A program made the translations under genes and the position numbers. Below the pieces are notes generated by a model, which was not told the DNA's origin, did not search any database, and worked only from the letters and a program-made list of their open reading frames with translations. A DNA stretch of 64,000 bases from Isoetes taiwanensis (Eukaryota > Streptophyta > Lycopodiopsida > Isoetales > Isoetaceae). This document shows positions 10,269-22,700 of the stretch, one piece after another (within the stretch, counting starts at the first letter, position 1; each line of letters opens with the position of its first letter). The stretch is from positions 7,365,546-7,429,545 of the forward strand of contig JAJEKV010000009.1 in assembly GCA_021234155.1 (NCBI GenBank), in the 5' to 3' direction.

Positions 10269-13200
10269 TTAATTTTGTGTTGTGCAGTCATCCTGATTCC
10301 AAATAAAAAGAAATCTGCCCTTATATTCCTGCAGCAACTTTCTCATCAACAAGTCAACATTACTCTTAGCCATGCTGGACCACAATGCAATCTCAAATTT
10401 TGATGTACACCATTCTAAGAACTCCTGTAATCCAGGCCTGGAAACTGCTGCCTTTTGAAGGTTCAATTTCTAGAGGGTCACTTCTGGCTCGGTCGATGCA
10501 GGGATCCTCTCTTTCAAGTCATAAAACTTGCCTAAAACCCCATTAAAATCCAGAACAAGGAGAATTTCAGTTAACCTCTTGGTTTTTCTTGGTTGAGGTT
10601 GTATTGGACTCGTTGAGCAGTCTGCATCTTGTCCAAGATCCGGGGTTTCTTTGTCAACTTCATCACCTGCATCCGCATTTGGCTCATGTTCAGCACCAAA
10701 ACTTTTTTCTGGTGAAGGACCCCGTGCGGAATGAATCTCAAGGGAATTAATTTTTCCCCCTAAAACAGATGCACTAGGAATCTCTTCGTGATGGCTTCCA
10801 GCGGTAGCATTTATCTCTGTAACATAATTGAAATGAGGAAGACCACAGAAAAATACAAAAAAAATAAATCATGTATGTGGCATCGGTACTTAACTTGATA
10901 CGACTGCATTCAGTTCACTATCCAAATTTCGTTTTGGAGTCTCCACGCTGTCAGCAGCTGGGATTAACTTAGAAGTATTAAATGGGGTGAATTCTAGGTA
11001 CACCCGGAAGGTATCTTGCAGTCTCATAACTGATCGAGGCATGGATAACTGTTGGATATCCTTGGTCTCAAATTTCCGCAATTCTGCAAACACTAAGTAA
11101 GTAGACCTGTGACAACATCAGTAAACATTAGTTAAGGCACTTACTTGTGTCTATTGGTTCTTATGGTACCACTCGAACACCAAAAGCCAAAAGCCATGTC
11201 TCAGTCATAATGTGGGCACACCTGGGGCTGCAGCAGGTTCTAGAGTGTCTGCAAAACAAATTCAAAATCAATAGAGTCTTTAGACGAGGGTTAAAGATGA
11301 TAATATTTACCTCAAATGGTGTGATAGACATGGAATGTGATACTGGTGACTGCATTCTGCTATCACAACTGGCAACATTTTACCCTCCCATTTCAGACAA
11401 CGTCCACAAAATGGACAACCTTCATCACCCTCTTCTTCTGCCTCAGGAAGCATTGGAAGTGCAGGATCTAAAGGAGTGTCATGACCACTACGCTCAGAAA
11501 AAATCTCAAATCTTTGCATTTGAGGTTGCAGCTCCAGCAGTAAGTCTTCACATGCCTTTAGCTCAATTTCAGTTTCTGCTAGTTCCTTATTTAATTGATT
11601 CAGCCCAGGCAACACTGTACCATTTAGCTCTTCATCCTTTAGTTCGCTTACAACCCGAACACCCTCTGCTGCTTTCGGATTTGCTGTCATGATTGATTGC
11701 CATTTGTGCAAATCCGCTCTAATTTCTGATGCTTTATGCTCCATCATATCATTTTTCCTATCCTCGTTTGCTTGCAATCGTTGCTTGCATCTATCAAACC
11801 TAGCTGATGTTGCAGCCAACCATTCCTTCACAAGTCTGCCATAGTCTGCAAAACAAAAACACTACGTATATGTCAGCCTCCTAACATAGTAAGCCACGTA
11901 CTGATGGAAGACCATAATCACACACCACACAACACAAGGTACTCTCTACACACCACCACATACCACACACCACACAACATACGCTGCACAGTACACATCA
12001 CACAACACACTGGTAGCAAGGAGTGGTGGGACATTGTGCAGGGTGGTGAAGTGTGGTGGTGGTGGTGGTGGGGTGTGTGGTGGTGGTGGAGTATGTGGTG
12101 TGGTGGTGGTGGAGTGTGGTGTGGGACATGGTGGAGTGTGTGGTGGTGGGGTGTGGTGGTGGTGGTGTGGTGGTGGTGGGGTGTGGTGGTGGTGGATTGT
12201 GGTGTGGGACATGGTGGAGTGTGGTGGTGTGGTGTGGTGGTGGAGGGCTGTGGTGGTGGTGGAGTGTGGTGGAGGGGTGTGATGTGGGACATGGTGGAGT
12301 GCGGTGGTGTGGTGTGGTGGTGATGGAGTATGGTGGTGGTGGTGGAGTGTGGTGGAGGGGTGTGGTGTGGGACATGGTGGAGTGTGGTAGTGGGAGATGG
12401 TAGAGTGTAGTGGTGGGAGATGGTGGGGTGTGGTGTGGGACATGGTGGATGCCAACAACTCACCACTTACCAGACCACACATACCTCATCTATCATTCTG
12501 GCATCTATTGCACGAAATGCCCCACAGATGGCATCATAGAAACACAACATGACAATACAGCCAACATGATACAAAATGGTAGTAGATATACCTGATTCTT
12601 GAAGTGGATTTGAGGTTACCTTTTCTGTGTTGATAGAAACAATCTAGGTCAAGCTTGAGATTTTTTTCTGTTGTAACACAACTAATAATTGAACATACCT
12701 GCAATGGCATGTTTTCGTCTCAGAACATTGCTCTGCTTTTCTGCTTTGATTGTGAGTTCAGATTGAATGTGTGGTCTAGAGGAACCTGATTTGGTTTTTT
12801 CCCTATCATCTTCATCATCCCTGTCACTTTTACTATTTTTCTCCTGGTCAGGTTGGATTTGCCTATGCTTTCTCTTGGGTCTAGAAGAACTGGCCTCTGC
12901 TTTCTCATCGGGAGTTTTATAATAATCCGAGAAGCTCTTCCAATTAACAGCCTCCCCCTTTATATGCAGATAATAAGCCACTGCCCAGGTTCTAGGAGCC
13001 ATTCCACCCCATGTATTTGGCTTCCCTATAATTCTTTTGTAAATTTGCATGAACTCTTTGTATTGTTCATTGCTCAGATTCTTCAACCTGTACAAGAAAA
13101 CATATGCCTTAATTTTTTAGTTTGAACAAAATATTTGGGGAAAAATACCTGTAGCCAGATTTATTTAGAACTCTGTCACCCCAAAGCTTCTTTAGATCTT

Positions 13201-13270
13201 CATGGGGCACAATCTCTTGTTTGAGGAGATATTTCATCGTGTAACCAGTGGCATTCAATTCTGACTCCAT
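10269..13270 (-). pseudogene. Spliced RING-like zinc finger plus FCP1-type HAD phosphatase gene, with in-frame stops
   Basis: I infer eight exons: 13270-13149, 13087-12699, 12667-12620, 12591-12485, 11845-11311, 11248-11145, 11083-10895 and 10816-10269. The intron ends are GT/AG and phases join, except across 12485/11845. The protein starts MESELNATGY and has a Lys/Asp-rich region and a coiled-coil-like stretch. A RING-H2-like finger follows (CPFCGRC, ECSHQYHIPC, then CCSPRC). The last exon carries the FCP1 fold: LVLDFNGVLG with Asn for the second catalytic Asp, then RPGLQEFLEWC and ALWSSMAKSNVD. TAA 11163-11161 and TAG 10472-10470 interrupt it, and the HAD domain ends early at DDCTTQN. It is probably a decayed host or captured gene; the function is unknown. 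Confidence 0.62.
11921..12455 (+). repeat. G/T-rich minisatellite with ~80-bp higher-order unit
   Basis: GTGG/GGTGT units fill 12026-12455. The anchor GTGGGACATGGTGGAGTG recurs near 12026, 12121, 12204, 12284, 12367 and 12435, giving a period of 68-95 bp. The preceding 11921-12010 is the complementary CACCACA type, so the two could pair. It lies in the intron between exons 4 and 5 of the minus-strand gene. Its long open frames are repeat artefacts. Confidence 0.92.
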
Positions 13271-14232
13271 TGGGGTTCAATCGGCAAGAAGCGGCAAAAA
13301 AACAAAAGAAGAGGTGATTATTTCTTAATTCAAAATGAGGAACAATGATGTGGCATAAAATTCAAAATAACCTTGTATCATGTGCCGCAGGATGTTTCTA
13401 ACTGTGCAGGATAGATATGTCTCTTGCCATTCAGCAAAAGTAAAGACTTCAAAAGGGGTTCTGCATATTCATAATTGCAACTGAGATCAAATCTGCAGTG
13501 GGTCGTAGTTTCATTTGTTGTGATGCTAATTTTGATATATCTTAAGCTCCGACATTAACATTTTGATTGGCCGCAAGGAGTTCTTGGAGTACACATGCAA
13601 TTATCTGGTTCATCCTTTGAGCTTTTCCAAATTGCTTCGCTTAGCCCATTATGACGCTTTTGAGTATTTATCATGGAATTCGGTTGCATGCAGGGATATA
13701 CAATGTCACACTTTATATTTGAGGAATTGAAGATGGCCATATTGGATATAGAGTGTTTGATCTGTATATCCAAGGAATACTAGTATACAAAGTTTGGATG
13801 TGCCTCTTTGGGTAAGAGGTAATGCTTCTTATGTTCTTTTTGGGTAAGAGGTAATGCTTCTTATGTTCTTGATTATATCAGGCAAAGCCTTTTACCTATT
13901 TTTAGCATGTTCTTGATGTTGTTATTTTTCCTAGTGAACTATATAAGAACTGGAATTTTTTTCTTGATGTAACTAATTATATGTATCATGTGCTGCAGAA
14001 TGTTTCTAGCTGTTGTTTCATCGGCAAAGATAGATATTCTTTTACCATTCCGCAAAAATGAAGACTTCAAAAAGGGTTGCAACTAAGATCTGCATCTGCA
14101 ACAATGGATCATAGTTGCAACAATGGATCATAGTTTCATTTGCTGTGATGCAAATTTTGATATATCTTAAGCTCGGACATTGAAGAATTTGATTGGCCAC
14201 AAGGCACATATTTCCCTTTTGTAGTAGCGAAA
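13271..14232. repeat. Upstream region holding a dispersed direct duplication of ~200 bp
   Basis: The stretch 13378-13572 recurs at about 13987-14205. Shared landmarks are ATCATGTGC.GCAG.ATGTTTCTA, AAGACTTCAAAA, TTTTGATATATCTTAAGCTC and GATTGGCC.CAAGG. A 35-bp unit with GGGTAAGAGGTAATGCTTCT is also tandemly doubled at 13809-13871. No gene is seen. The paired copies could be terminal repeats of a small element or a segmental duplication. Confidence 0.6.
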
Positions 14233-14451
14233 AGGCTCAGGGTGATTTTCTACTATAGTCATAAAATAAGACTGTCACATTGAGATATGACACCCTTTAT
14301 GGCTCCAAATCAAAAAATACGACACACAGAATTGAAGTTGTTTTTCCACTATAAGCTGTCATAAAATAATACACCATCAAAATGCTAGTGGAAAATCCAA
14401 AAAAAATAAGACATGTCTTATTTTAATGATATTTTTAACATATGTGACACC

Positions 14452-14495
14452 GTCTTATTTTATACCGGGGGAAATTCCCCGGTATAAAATAAGAC
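14452..14495. repeat. Perfect hairpin in the MITE
   Basis: Two 19-base arms, GTCTTATTTTATACCGGGG and its exact complement, surround the loop GAAATT. The arms reuse the TCTTATTTTA repeats of the element. Confidence 0.95.
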
Positions 14496-14611
14496 TCCAT
14501 TCCCCTTAGAAGGAACCGAACCTATCCAAACCTAAACGAGATATGTCTTATTTTTAAAAGTAAAAAATCATTTATTTCTTATTTGCTTATGTGGCCCAAT
14601 ATGAGACACAA

Positions 14612-14622
14612 CTCTAGTGAAA
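14612..14622 (+). repeat. Target-site duplication, left copy (LINE 1)
   Basis: CTCTAGTGAAA is repeated exactly at 19751-19761, right after the poly(A) tail. It fixes both LINE ends. Confidence 0.92.
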
Positions 14623-15057
14623 GGTCATTGCTATACAACTTGTACTGTCGAATGGAAGGCGGTCGAATAGCAGGGTTCTGACGGCGAAACTTTGATCGGC
14701 GATATCTCTCTTATCTGGTGTCAGATTTTGGCGTGCTTGGGCTCGTTGAAAAGCTTGCTCTGAGCTCTTTCAGGAGGTGTATAGCATCAGCTGTTTTGCA
14801 TGTGGCTTGTTGCCGCAAACAGCTGATTTCCGGACTGGTTCGGATGTCATGGCTCCTGCCAGATATGCTGATGGGGGATCGATTGAGCCTCATGGCTTGG
14901 GACTGAAGCCAAGGGAGATGGCGAGGAGGAAGAATCCTCCAGTAAAGGGGAAGGGCGCGGGTCTCGGCATGCATGAAGAGGCGCGGGTTGTAGGAAGTGG
15001 CATGCAATTGGTGGCAGAGATGAGGGAGTCTTAGAATCCCCTTCGGTTGAGAGGTAT

Positions 15058-15883
15058 GTGGAGTGCTCTTCCTCTCAATATAATTCTGGGACCCCAGTAG
15101 ATTGTGTTTTGGAGACTCTGGTCTTGATTCCATCAAGCATGCCCCCTTTGAAAACTGGATCTGTGATGCCCTCTTCCCCTGTGCTTGGGAAGGGATCACT
15201 TGCTAGTGATGCGCCCTCTTCTAGGGTGCATGTAGCTGATGTGCCTCCTGGGGTGTCTCTGGATACCTCTCAGGGTGCCAGGGCAGCAGCGCCAACTCCG
15301 GTGCGGCCGGCCTGGCAGCAATGACACTGTTGCTCACATCACTCGGCCGGGGTTTTCAGATTGGATCAAGTGCAAGGCTCCGGAGTGTAGGACTGCCCGT
15401 GTTCAAGAGGCTCTGAAATTTGTGGAGGATCATCATTCTGTTGACCTGCAGGCAGCTCTTCTAGAGACTTCATGGATAGATATTGATCATACCAGACATG
15501 TTCAGACCATTGAGAATCTAGTTTCATTTGCGGTATTGGGCTACTTCACGGGTTACATATTGGACACGAGGAGGTTTAGCTCTTGGCTTGCAGGACATCT
15601 GAGGCGGATTGGTTTGCCCAGGTATCAGTCTCTGAAATTCCTACCAAATAATTTCTTCATAATCATGTTTGAGGCTGAGTCTTCTGTGCGGAAATTGGTT
15701 AGTCGGGGGGTGGATACTTTGGGTGAATCTTATGTGTTGTATCAGTATTATACTCTGGCAATGTCCACCAGTTCTTTGACAGTGGTTAAAATCCCGTGTT
15801 GGTTCCAGATTCAGGATCTTCCTCTAGCTCAAGATGATGACTCTGTGGAGTGGGCTGATGGCCTGGGGGGTGCGGTCCTCTAG
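15058..15883 (+). pseudogene. LINE 1 ORF1 (DUF4283-like nucleic-acid-binding protein)
   Basis: Spread over two overlapping frames. The N-terminal part is Pro/Ser-rich. From 15330 the frame reads DTVAHITRPGFSDWIK, which matches the ORF1 of the LINE at 47 kb (DTVARLSRPRFFDWIR). A DUF4283-type domain follows with NLVSFAVLGYFTGYIL, FLPNNFFIIMF and IPCWFQIQDLP. In plant LINEs this protein is thought to bind element RNA. The frame change near 15320 and loss of the C-terminal zinc knuckle indicate decay. Confidence 0.8.
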
Positions 15884-18800
15884 TAGTAAGAGGGCCCGTG
15901 TTTCTTTGGCACTTCGGCAGTTGCGTCCTGATATTGTTTGCATTCAGGAGCATAAGTGTCACAGGGGTGATATGTCCAGGCTCATGAATATGGTTGGTAG
16001 GCAGTTTGTCTCTATTGCTTCTTCTTCTGGGCGGACTAGTGGGGGTACTCTTATTGCTTGGAGGATGGATGTGCAGGTCACGTACTCTGCAGCAGACAGG
16101 TTTGGTCGGTGGGCAATAATTAAGTGGTTGGAGGGAGGGCAAGAGTGGAGGATTGTTAATGTTTATGCCCCTAATCAGCCTTCTTAGCGGGGTGCTTTAT
16201 GGGCCACAGTCCGGAATAAGTTGCGAGCCCTTGGTGGGTTGCAGGTCGCTTGGTTGCTGCTAGGGGATTTCAATATGGTAAAGCGAGTAGAGGATCGCTT
16301 TGGTTCTGGAACCCAGGTTGTGCATGGGTTTAAGAGGGACCAGTGGTCTCGTTTGTTGCAGGATTTGGCCTTGGTTGAGGTCCCTGGGGACTTGTCTTTC
16401 ACCTATTGTAATAGGCAGATTGGTGCGGGCCGGGCGTATGCGAGGCATGACCGGTGCTATGCTTCCCCATGTGCACTGGATGGTGTGCCCTCTTCGCGCC
16501 AGAGTAACATTCTGTCTACCTCCATTTCTGATCATTACCCTCAGGTTTTGTCCAGTCAGGGTGCGGTTGCCTCTCGGCCCTCTAGAACGGTGTTCCGTTT
16601 GAACACCCGGCTTCTGGCTGATGCGAATTTCTCGGCCCAGTGCCAGGAGTTGTGGCTTGATACATTTTCATCTCTAAAGGGTATGTCTGGTATGGTGACT
16701 GTGTTGGCCAGGGTGAAGCGTTTTGCCAAGGTCTTTGGTAGGCAGCATGTGCAGAAGGAGCGGCAGGAGTTGCATGGTCTCTATCAGGAGTTGGAGAAGA
16801 TTCGGGCGCAGCCTTCTGATGGCATTAGGGAGAATGCAGTGTTGCAGCGTATTGTTGCTCTGCTCTGGAGCAGGTTAAAGTGCAGGAGGCACGTGTGAAG
16901 GCGGCCCTTACCTGGTTGAAGGAGGGGGACACAAGCTCGTCAGTGTTCTTCAGAGCAGCTAGGCAGCGGCGATAAGCAGCATCTATGGCGTCCCTTGCTT
17001 TGCCTGATGGCCGGACTTTGGAGGATCCCGCTGATTTGCAGAGGTATGTGCATGATCATTTCTCAGGGTTTTTTGCACAGCGCACTCTTCCCTATGAGCA
17101 GGAGATGCAGGAGCTTGTTTTGGGGGTTGTTAAGCCATCTATTCTGCCTCACCAGCGTGAGAGCTTGGAGCAGGAGCTCTCCAGAAGATTTAGCGGAGGC
17201 ATGTATGTGCATGGCCAAGGATAAATGTCCTGGGCTGGATGGCATTCCTATGGAATTCTTTCAGACTTATTGGGAGTGGGCTGGTGAGTCTGTGTACCAA
17301 GTGTATCTTGAGTTACTACAGTCTTCTCAAATGGATAGGATCTTGAATACCGCATGCATTTCCTTGATTCCTAAGGTTAAGCAGCCTTCTACTATTAATG
17401 ATTGGAGGCCTATCTCCTTGTTGTCCTCTGTGTATAAGTTGCGAAAGCCCTCGCAGAGAAGTTGAAGCCGGTGTTGACTTCTTCTATTAGTAAGGTGCAG
17501 TCTGGGTTTGTCACTGGGAGGAACATTTTGACTAATGTTGCCGCAGCTTATGAGGGCCTTTATTGGGCCAGGAGAACAGGTCAAAGCATTGTCTATCTTA
17601 AGCTTGAGTTTGCCAAAGCTTACGATAGTGTCCGTTGGGAGTTCTTGTCTGCCATGATGTTAGCGTTGGGTTGTGGTCTACGCTTTATAGAGACAGTCAT
17701 AAAGCTGCATAGGTCATCAGCACGGGCTACGGTGGTGTGCCAGGGTGAACCCTCCGTCTTTTTCTCCTTAGGCAGAGGGGTGCGTCAGGGGTGCCCTTTG
17801 GCGCCGTTTTTGTTTACGATTGTGGCGGAGGCACTGTCTCAGTTGTTTTTGGCTGCAGTGGAGGAGGGGGTGGTGGATGGGCTTCAGATGCAGGATGGTA
17901 GCCAGCAGATTATTAACCAGTTCGCCGATGACACTTTCCTCTTCTTGGTGGCAGAAGAGAGGAATTTGCGAAATGTGAAGGGTTTGTTGGATACTTTCTC
18001 CTTGGCCTCGGGCATTCTTCTGAATTGGGGTAAATGCTCCGCATTATGGGCCCAGCTGACTCCGCCTCCCCCTTGTTTGGCTCTATTCCCTTGGAAGGTG
18101 CTTCCAGGTAATGTGTGTACTAAGCTGTTGGGTATTCCCTTTGGAGGGGATGTTTCCATGGGGAGGGTGTGGGATGAGATTTTGCAGGGGTTGTAGAAAC
18201 ACTTTAATTGGTGGAAGGGTAGCAAGTTGTCCATGGCAGGTAGGATCACTATTGCCAAGTCAGTACTTTGTAGCACTCATGTATATACAACATCTGCGAT
18301 GTTAGCTCCTGAGGGTAAGATACAGGCTTTGGATAAGATTGTTCAAAATTTTGTGTGGGGCGGGGATGATGAAGGGGCGGTTGTTAAAGTGGCTTGGTGG
18401 AAGTGTCTCCGCCCCCGGGAGGATGGGGGCTTGGCCATTTTGGATTTGGCACTGCATAGTAAGGTGTTGGTCTCCAAGTTTGTTTGGAGCATTCTGCATG
18501 ATGGAGCATCTTCTCCTGGTGCGGCGCTGTTATTGCAGTCTCTTCGCCATTGTGTGGCATTTGGGAAGCCGTCTGTGCATGTGGAGTGGGCACTGTTGTA
18601 CGGTCTCCGGCCTTTCCCACATGCATCCCCTTTTCTTACGAGGGTGTTGCGGGCTTGGGATCATGTGCGTGTGCTCTTCCAGCTAGATTATGCCTCAGTT
18701 TATCACCACTCTTCTCCGTTCTTGTGGGTTCCTCTCCCTTGGCTGCCACCGTGCATGCTCGGACGCACGCCCGTTGGAGGCGAGCTGCTGTGCTCACCTT

Positions 18801-19574
18801 GGAGGATTGGTATTGGGGTGGTCAGCTAGCTTCGTGGGAGTTCTTTCGAGCTCGCTTTCACCTGACGGGCAGTGACCGGGCTATCTGGGAACAAGTGGCG
18901 GGGAGTATTCCGCTAACATACCTATACAGGATGATGTGGTGGTGCAGGTTTGGAAGGTTCATCCGGATGTTGTGTCTTCTTGTTTTGTGCGGTCTTGCTA
19001 CTGAGTGCTGGCTATTCATGACACACTGCCCCCTTCAGGCAAGTGGTCTCTGCAGCTTCCGGGTTCTCGATGGTGCTCGGTTTGGACGTGGACATGGAGC
19101 TCACTTCCTCCACCGAAGGTTAGGGTGCTTCTATGGCAGGTGGTACACCGTTGTATCAGGGTGAATGCCCTTGTGAGTCAGTTTAGGCTGGGTGTGAGCC
19201 CTTTCTGCCCTTGTTGTGGCCTTCATCGTGAGACTGTGGAGCATTGTCTGGTTTTATGCCCTCACTTGCAGGCTGCCTGGGATTGGGTTAGGGCTCTGTT
19301 TCATGTGAGATTGACTAGCCGCCATTCTTGTCGCTTCATGTGTATCCCGGTGCTTGGCGCTCTTGCCGCGGCAAAGCCTTGCATCTGTCGCGTGGCTTGG
19401 TTGGTGTGGTTGATTTGGAGGCGGCGGTTTGTGGATCTTCGAGGGGGATTGACCTGCGGCCTCTCTCGATTTTCGACTTCGGTACAAGCTATTTCAAAGC
19501 TTTCTGGTGTTCCCGAGATTAGTAGAGCGGAAGTTTGCTATTTGGCGGGACTTCTTGGGTGTTGTAGATGGTGA
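15834..19574 (+). pseudogene. LINE 1 ORF2: endonuclease, reverse transcriptase, zinc-binding domain
   Basis: The endonuclease keeps IVCIQEHK (catalytic Glu), LLGDFNMV and SISDHYP. RT begins with KCPGLDGIPMEFF near 17222. It continues with LEFAKAYDSVRWEF (motif A), GVRQGCPLAPFLF (motif B) and the catalytic FADDTFLF near 17920. The zf-RVT region near 19200 has PFCPCCGLHRETVEHCLVLC. ORF2 would nick DNA and copy RNA at the target. It is interrupted at several points, including TAG 16185-16187 and TAG 18194-18196. The LINE at 47 kb has Gln (CAG) at the first of these. Confidence 0.92.
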
Positions 19575-19726
19575 TGGTCGGTTTGTACAGCAGTAGATTT
19601 GCAGTTTTTCTATGAGTTTGTTGTGGAGTGTCGAGGTATCGCTGTCTCTTTGGGGCAGTTCTCCTTCCTCCTCACTTGCTTTGTAACATTACCATTCTTT
19701 TAATATATTGATGACACAGTTCTTCA

Positions 19727-19761
19727 AAAAAAAAAAAAAAAAAAAAAAAACTCTAGTGAAA
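19727..19761 (+). repeat. Poly(A) tail and right target duplication of LINE 1
   Basis: About 24 A's are followed by CTCTAGTGAAA, the exact partner of 14612-14622. Confidence 0.95.
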
Positions 19762-22700
19762 AATCACCCTCAAAGATATTTGCTAAAGAAGTAGATTATT
19801 TTAGTTTTCTCCATTCTGTGTTGTTTGATAGCAAATGGATTTTAAATCTTGATTAGCAAATGTAATTAAAATGGATTAGCTGAGCTAGGGCTCCGGCAGG
19901 ACGACGACTCTTTTACATCTGGAACTGGACTTTAAAAGTGAGGAGTTTGGCGGGGGTTGTTCTCACTTTTGCCAGCTTTCGGACGACCTCTAATGGGACC
20001 CCAACAATATAATTATTGGATCAATTTTTCCTTGGGTGGTGTAATTTCAGTTTGCCACGTGTCCTATGCCAATTTTCAGGAATAAGGAATAACGATTGGG
20101 TACAAAAATTCCAGTTTACCAGTTCAAGAGGTAAAATTAACCAGTTCAAGAGGTAAAATTAATTAGCTAGTGATACATGTCAAATTTCAAACATAGAATT
20201 CATTGTGGCAAATTTCAACACAAATTTTACAAGGCAAATTTTCATCATAATACTTACAATGTCAGAAGCTGAAACTTGAGCTACATCAGGAAATTTACAA
20301 TGATAAGATCGCAACTTAATCAGGCAAAGAGCCACCATTCAATTTTTACAGCAGCAGTGGCCTGGTAAAAAATGTTCTGTAGAATTAGAGTTTTCAAAAC
20401 AATGTTTTCAGTGACCAATACTTCCAGCAAGTTTTTCCAGCAAGTTAATCCAAGGCAATGCTTGCTTCTCTGACCTCAGTAGACCTTAACGCCTGCAAGC
20501 AAAATAACGAAGAAAAATGAGGATTCTCCACAAATGAACAAAATACGCAAATAAACAAAATGTCCACAAAGATTCTCCACAGCAAATGATTTGACCACCT
20601 CCAGAGACCACTACTAGAAAAAGCAAATTGAAAAATTAGTATGAAAGTAAAAAAAAAGAGCAAAGATTTATGTTCTTGGCGAGAATGCACAACCTTTTTG
20701 CTTGAAAAAAGACACCTTGCTTTTTATTGAAGCATCTTGAATCAATCCCTTGCATGTCGAATTGCAATTATCAAACAAAAGCCTAGATAAGCATCCATAT
20801 AAGCAAATGAACAAAAAATGAACTATAAGAACTTACATGCAAATTCTGCCAAAGCATTGGATCATTATTCGTGCCAACAACATTTTCCAGTAAAGAAGCA
20901 CTAGATTCGCCAAGAACTGCCCCCACAATAAAAGATTTAACCATATTAGCCAGTCCAGAGACTGGCACTACAAAAAATTAGTATCAAGATAAAAACTAGC
21001 AAAGATTTATGAACTGCAGAAGTATGTGCTGTTAAATTTAAAACCAATCAAACCATCTGAGCTAGGCCATACATTTCTTTAGAACTCTAGAACTTATTTT
21101 TTTCTTCACGTCTAACTTGTATTAAAGTTAATATGGGATGAATACAAGTTAATACTCAATGGTTCTATTTGGTGCACTGTAGCTAAGTGATCAATTTAAT
21201 CATTGTAGCATCACGATACATCCCATTAGGCCCAATACTAGCCGAATTCAATCCTCATTTTCTCTTGTTATCTTCGATAGCACAAGCACCAAGGTCGGCA
21301 GATAGATTCATATATTCACAGCACCAATCGGCAACAGGTTTTCTAGTAGATCATATCTTCGATCATTTCCCGCTATATAAACTTCAAAACTTTTCAAAAA
21401 ACACCATGTAACTTGTTGATACTTCATTCGACCTTTAATTGTCCTATAGGATTAGTTAAGATAACTCTCGGTGGCTTATCTGCTCATGGCCTCAAGGATC
21501 TCAATGCTTTTATCTATCCTCATGATCTCAAGACTTTCACTTAGGTCAATTGAATGCAAACAATAGCATGTTCATCATGCACATTACATATGACATGACT
21601 CCCACAACATGTGCAACCATTTGGCTTGGAAAATTCGTGAAGAACAGTAGGATGACAGCTCTTGCTTTTTGTTACAGCATCTTACATCATTCCCTCACAG
21701 TCATATGCCAGATTTGCAGCTATGAAAGAAAAATCCAGCATAAGAATTCCTAAAAATAAGTGAAAACTTGAAAAGATCGATATTCCTTCACTATGCCATG
21801 TTCTAGCAGATGATCTAAGCTTTGACGACGAAAATCGTGCTGCTCGCGACCCCGATGACAAGCCATCGCTGCCAGAAACGCAGGCACCAGAGGAAAAAAC
21901 AGAGGGAAAAAGGACAGTCAAAAAATTTCCCCAATAATTATATTGTTAGAGTAACATTTTTCGTCCAAAATTCCCCTTTATCCGGTAAAACTGCTATTGG
22001 CAAACAAAATCGAAAAACATTACATAAACCTTTGCAACACAACCAAAGATGGCTACAACAACCTCATATCCTGCCCTTCCAAAATTAAGAAATACGGGTA
22101 CCTTAAACGGAGGGGCATCATCTAAACTATCCAAACAACATATGCTATTTCGACCATGGACAATAAATTTCAATACAATTTTGCCCTCATACAAAGATAA
22201 TTCAATTATCTATTCCTATCCAATTACCTTGCCCTAATTTTCCTGAGCCTCTATTTTCTATGGCCCCTGGCGTGCCTTTTTGCTAGTTGTATTTTATCCA
22301 TTTTGTATCTATCCTCCATGTTTTACACATTCAGAATATAGTTTTTGTTTTCGTACAGCACGATTCTCGTAAGACTTGTTCAACTGCCATCTTGGCTAGT
22401 ATGATCTCCTCAATGGGATAGAATATTTCTACATGGCCGTGAGGGATTCCATTTTCTCAAATACCAATGACCTCAGTTTTGCCACGTTACAACGTTCGAC
22501 ACAACATCAACAGTAGAAACATCATCCCATTTTAGAAGCTATCAAAGTATGCCATAGATCTAATTGGGCCTGTAAAACAAAGCCATCCCATCTGCAAGCA
22601 GAATAAGGACTTCTATAGGTCTGCAAAACAGTCATTGCAAAAGCCAAAAAAAAAAAAAAAAAAAAAAAAAAGAAGAAGCTTCTATAGCTTTTGATAGACA

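Larger units (their letters stand above)
14236..14622. mobile_element. MITE, left part, split by a LINE
   Basis: The left end reads CAGGGTGATTTTCTACTATAG. The inverted counterpart, ending AAAAATCACCCT, lies just past the LINE at 19751-19771. Removing the LINE restores a ~400-bp non-coding element with matching terminal inverted repeats and several GTCTTATTTTA repeats inside. No open frame. Confidence 0.65.
14623..19750 (+). mobile_element. LINE 1: L1-type non-LTR retrotransposon, ~5.1 kb, decayed
   Basis: Bounded by an 11-bp target duplication and ending in a poly(A) run at 19727-19750. It has a 5' box (14705-14772) shared with the other LINEs, ORF1 with a DUF4283-like RNA-binding domain, and ORF2 with APE endonuclease, reverse transcriptase and a C-terminal zinc knuckle. 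Its base composition is much more GC-rich than the flanks. Stops and frameshifts break both frames, so it is dead. It lies inside a MITE. Confidence 0.95.

Noticed and set aside
11904-12482. Long overlapping open frames rich in Trp/Val/Gly or His/Pro/Thr on both strands
   Set aside because: They are products of the G/T minisatellite, which lacks stop codons in several frames; no coding signature.
22620-22690. A retroposon ending at the poly(A) run near 22649
   Set aside because: No element body, tail signal or convincing target duplication could be seen; only similar TTCTATAG words flank it.
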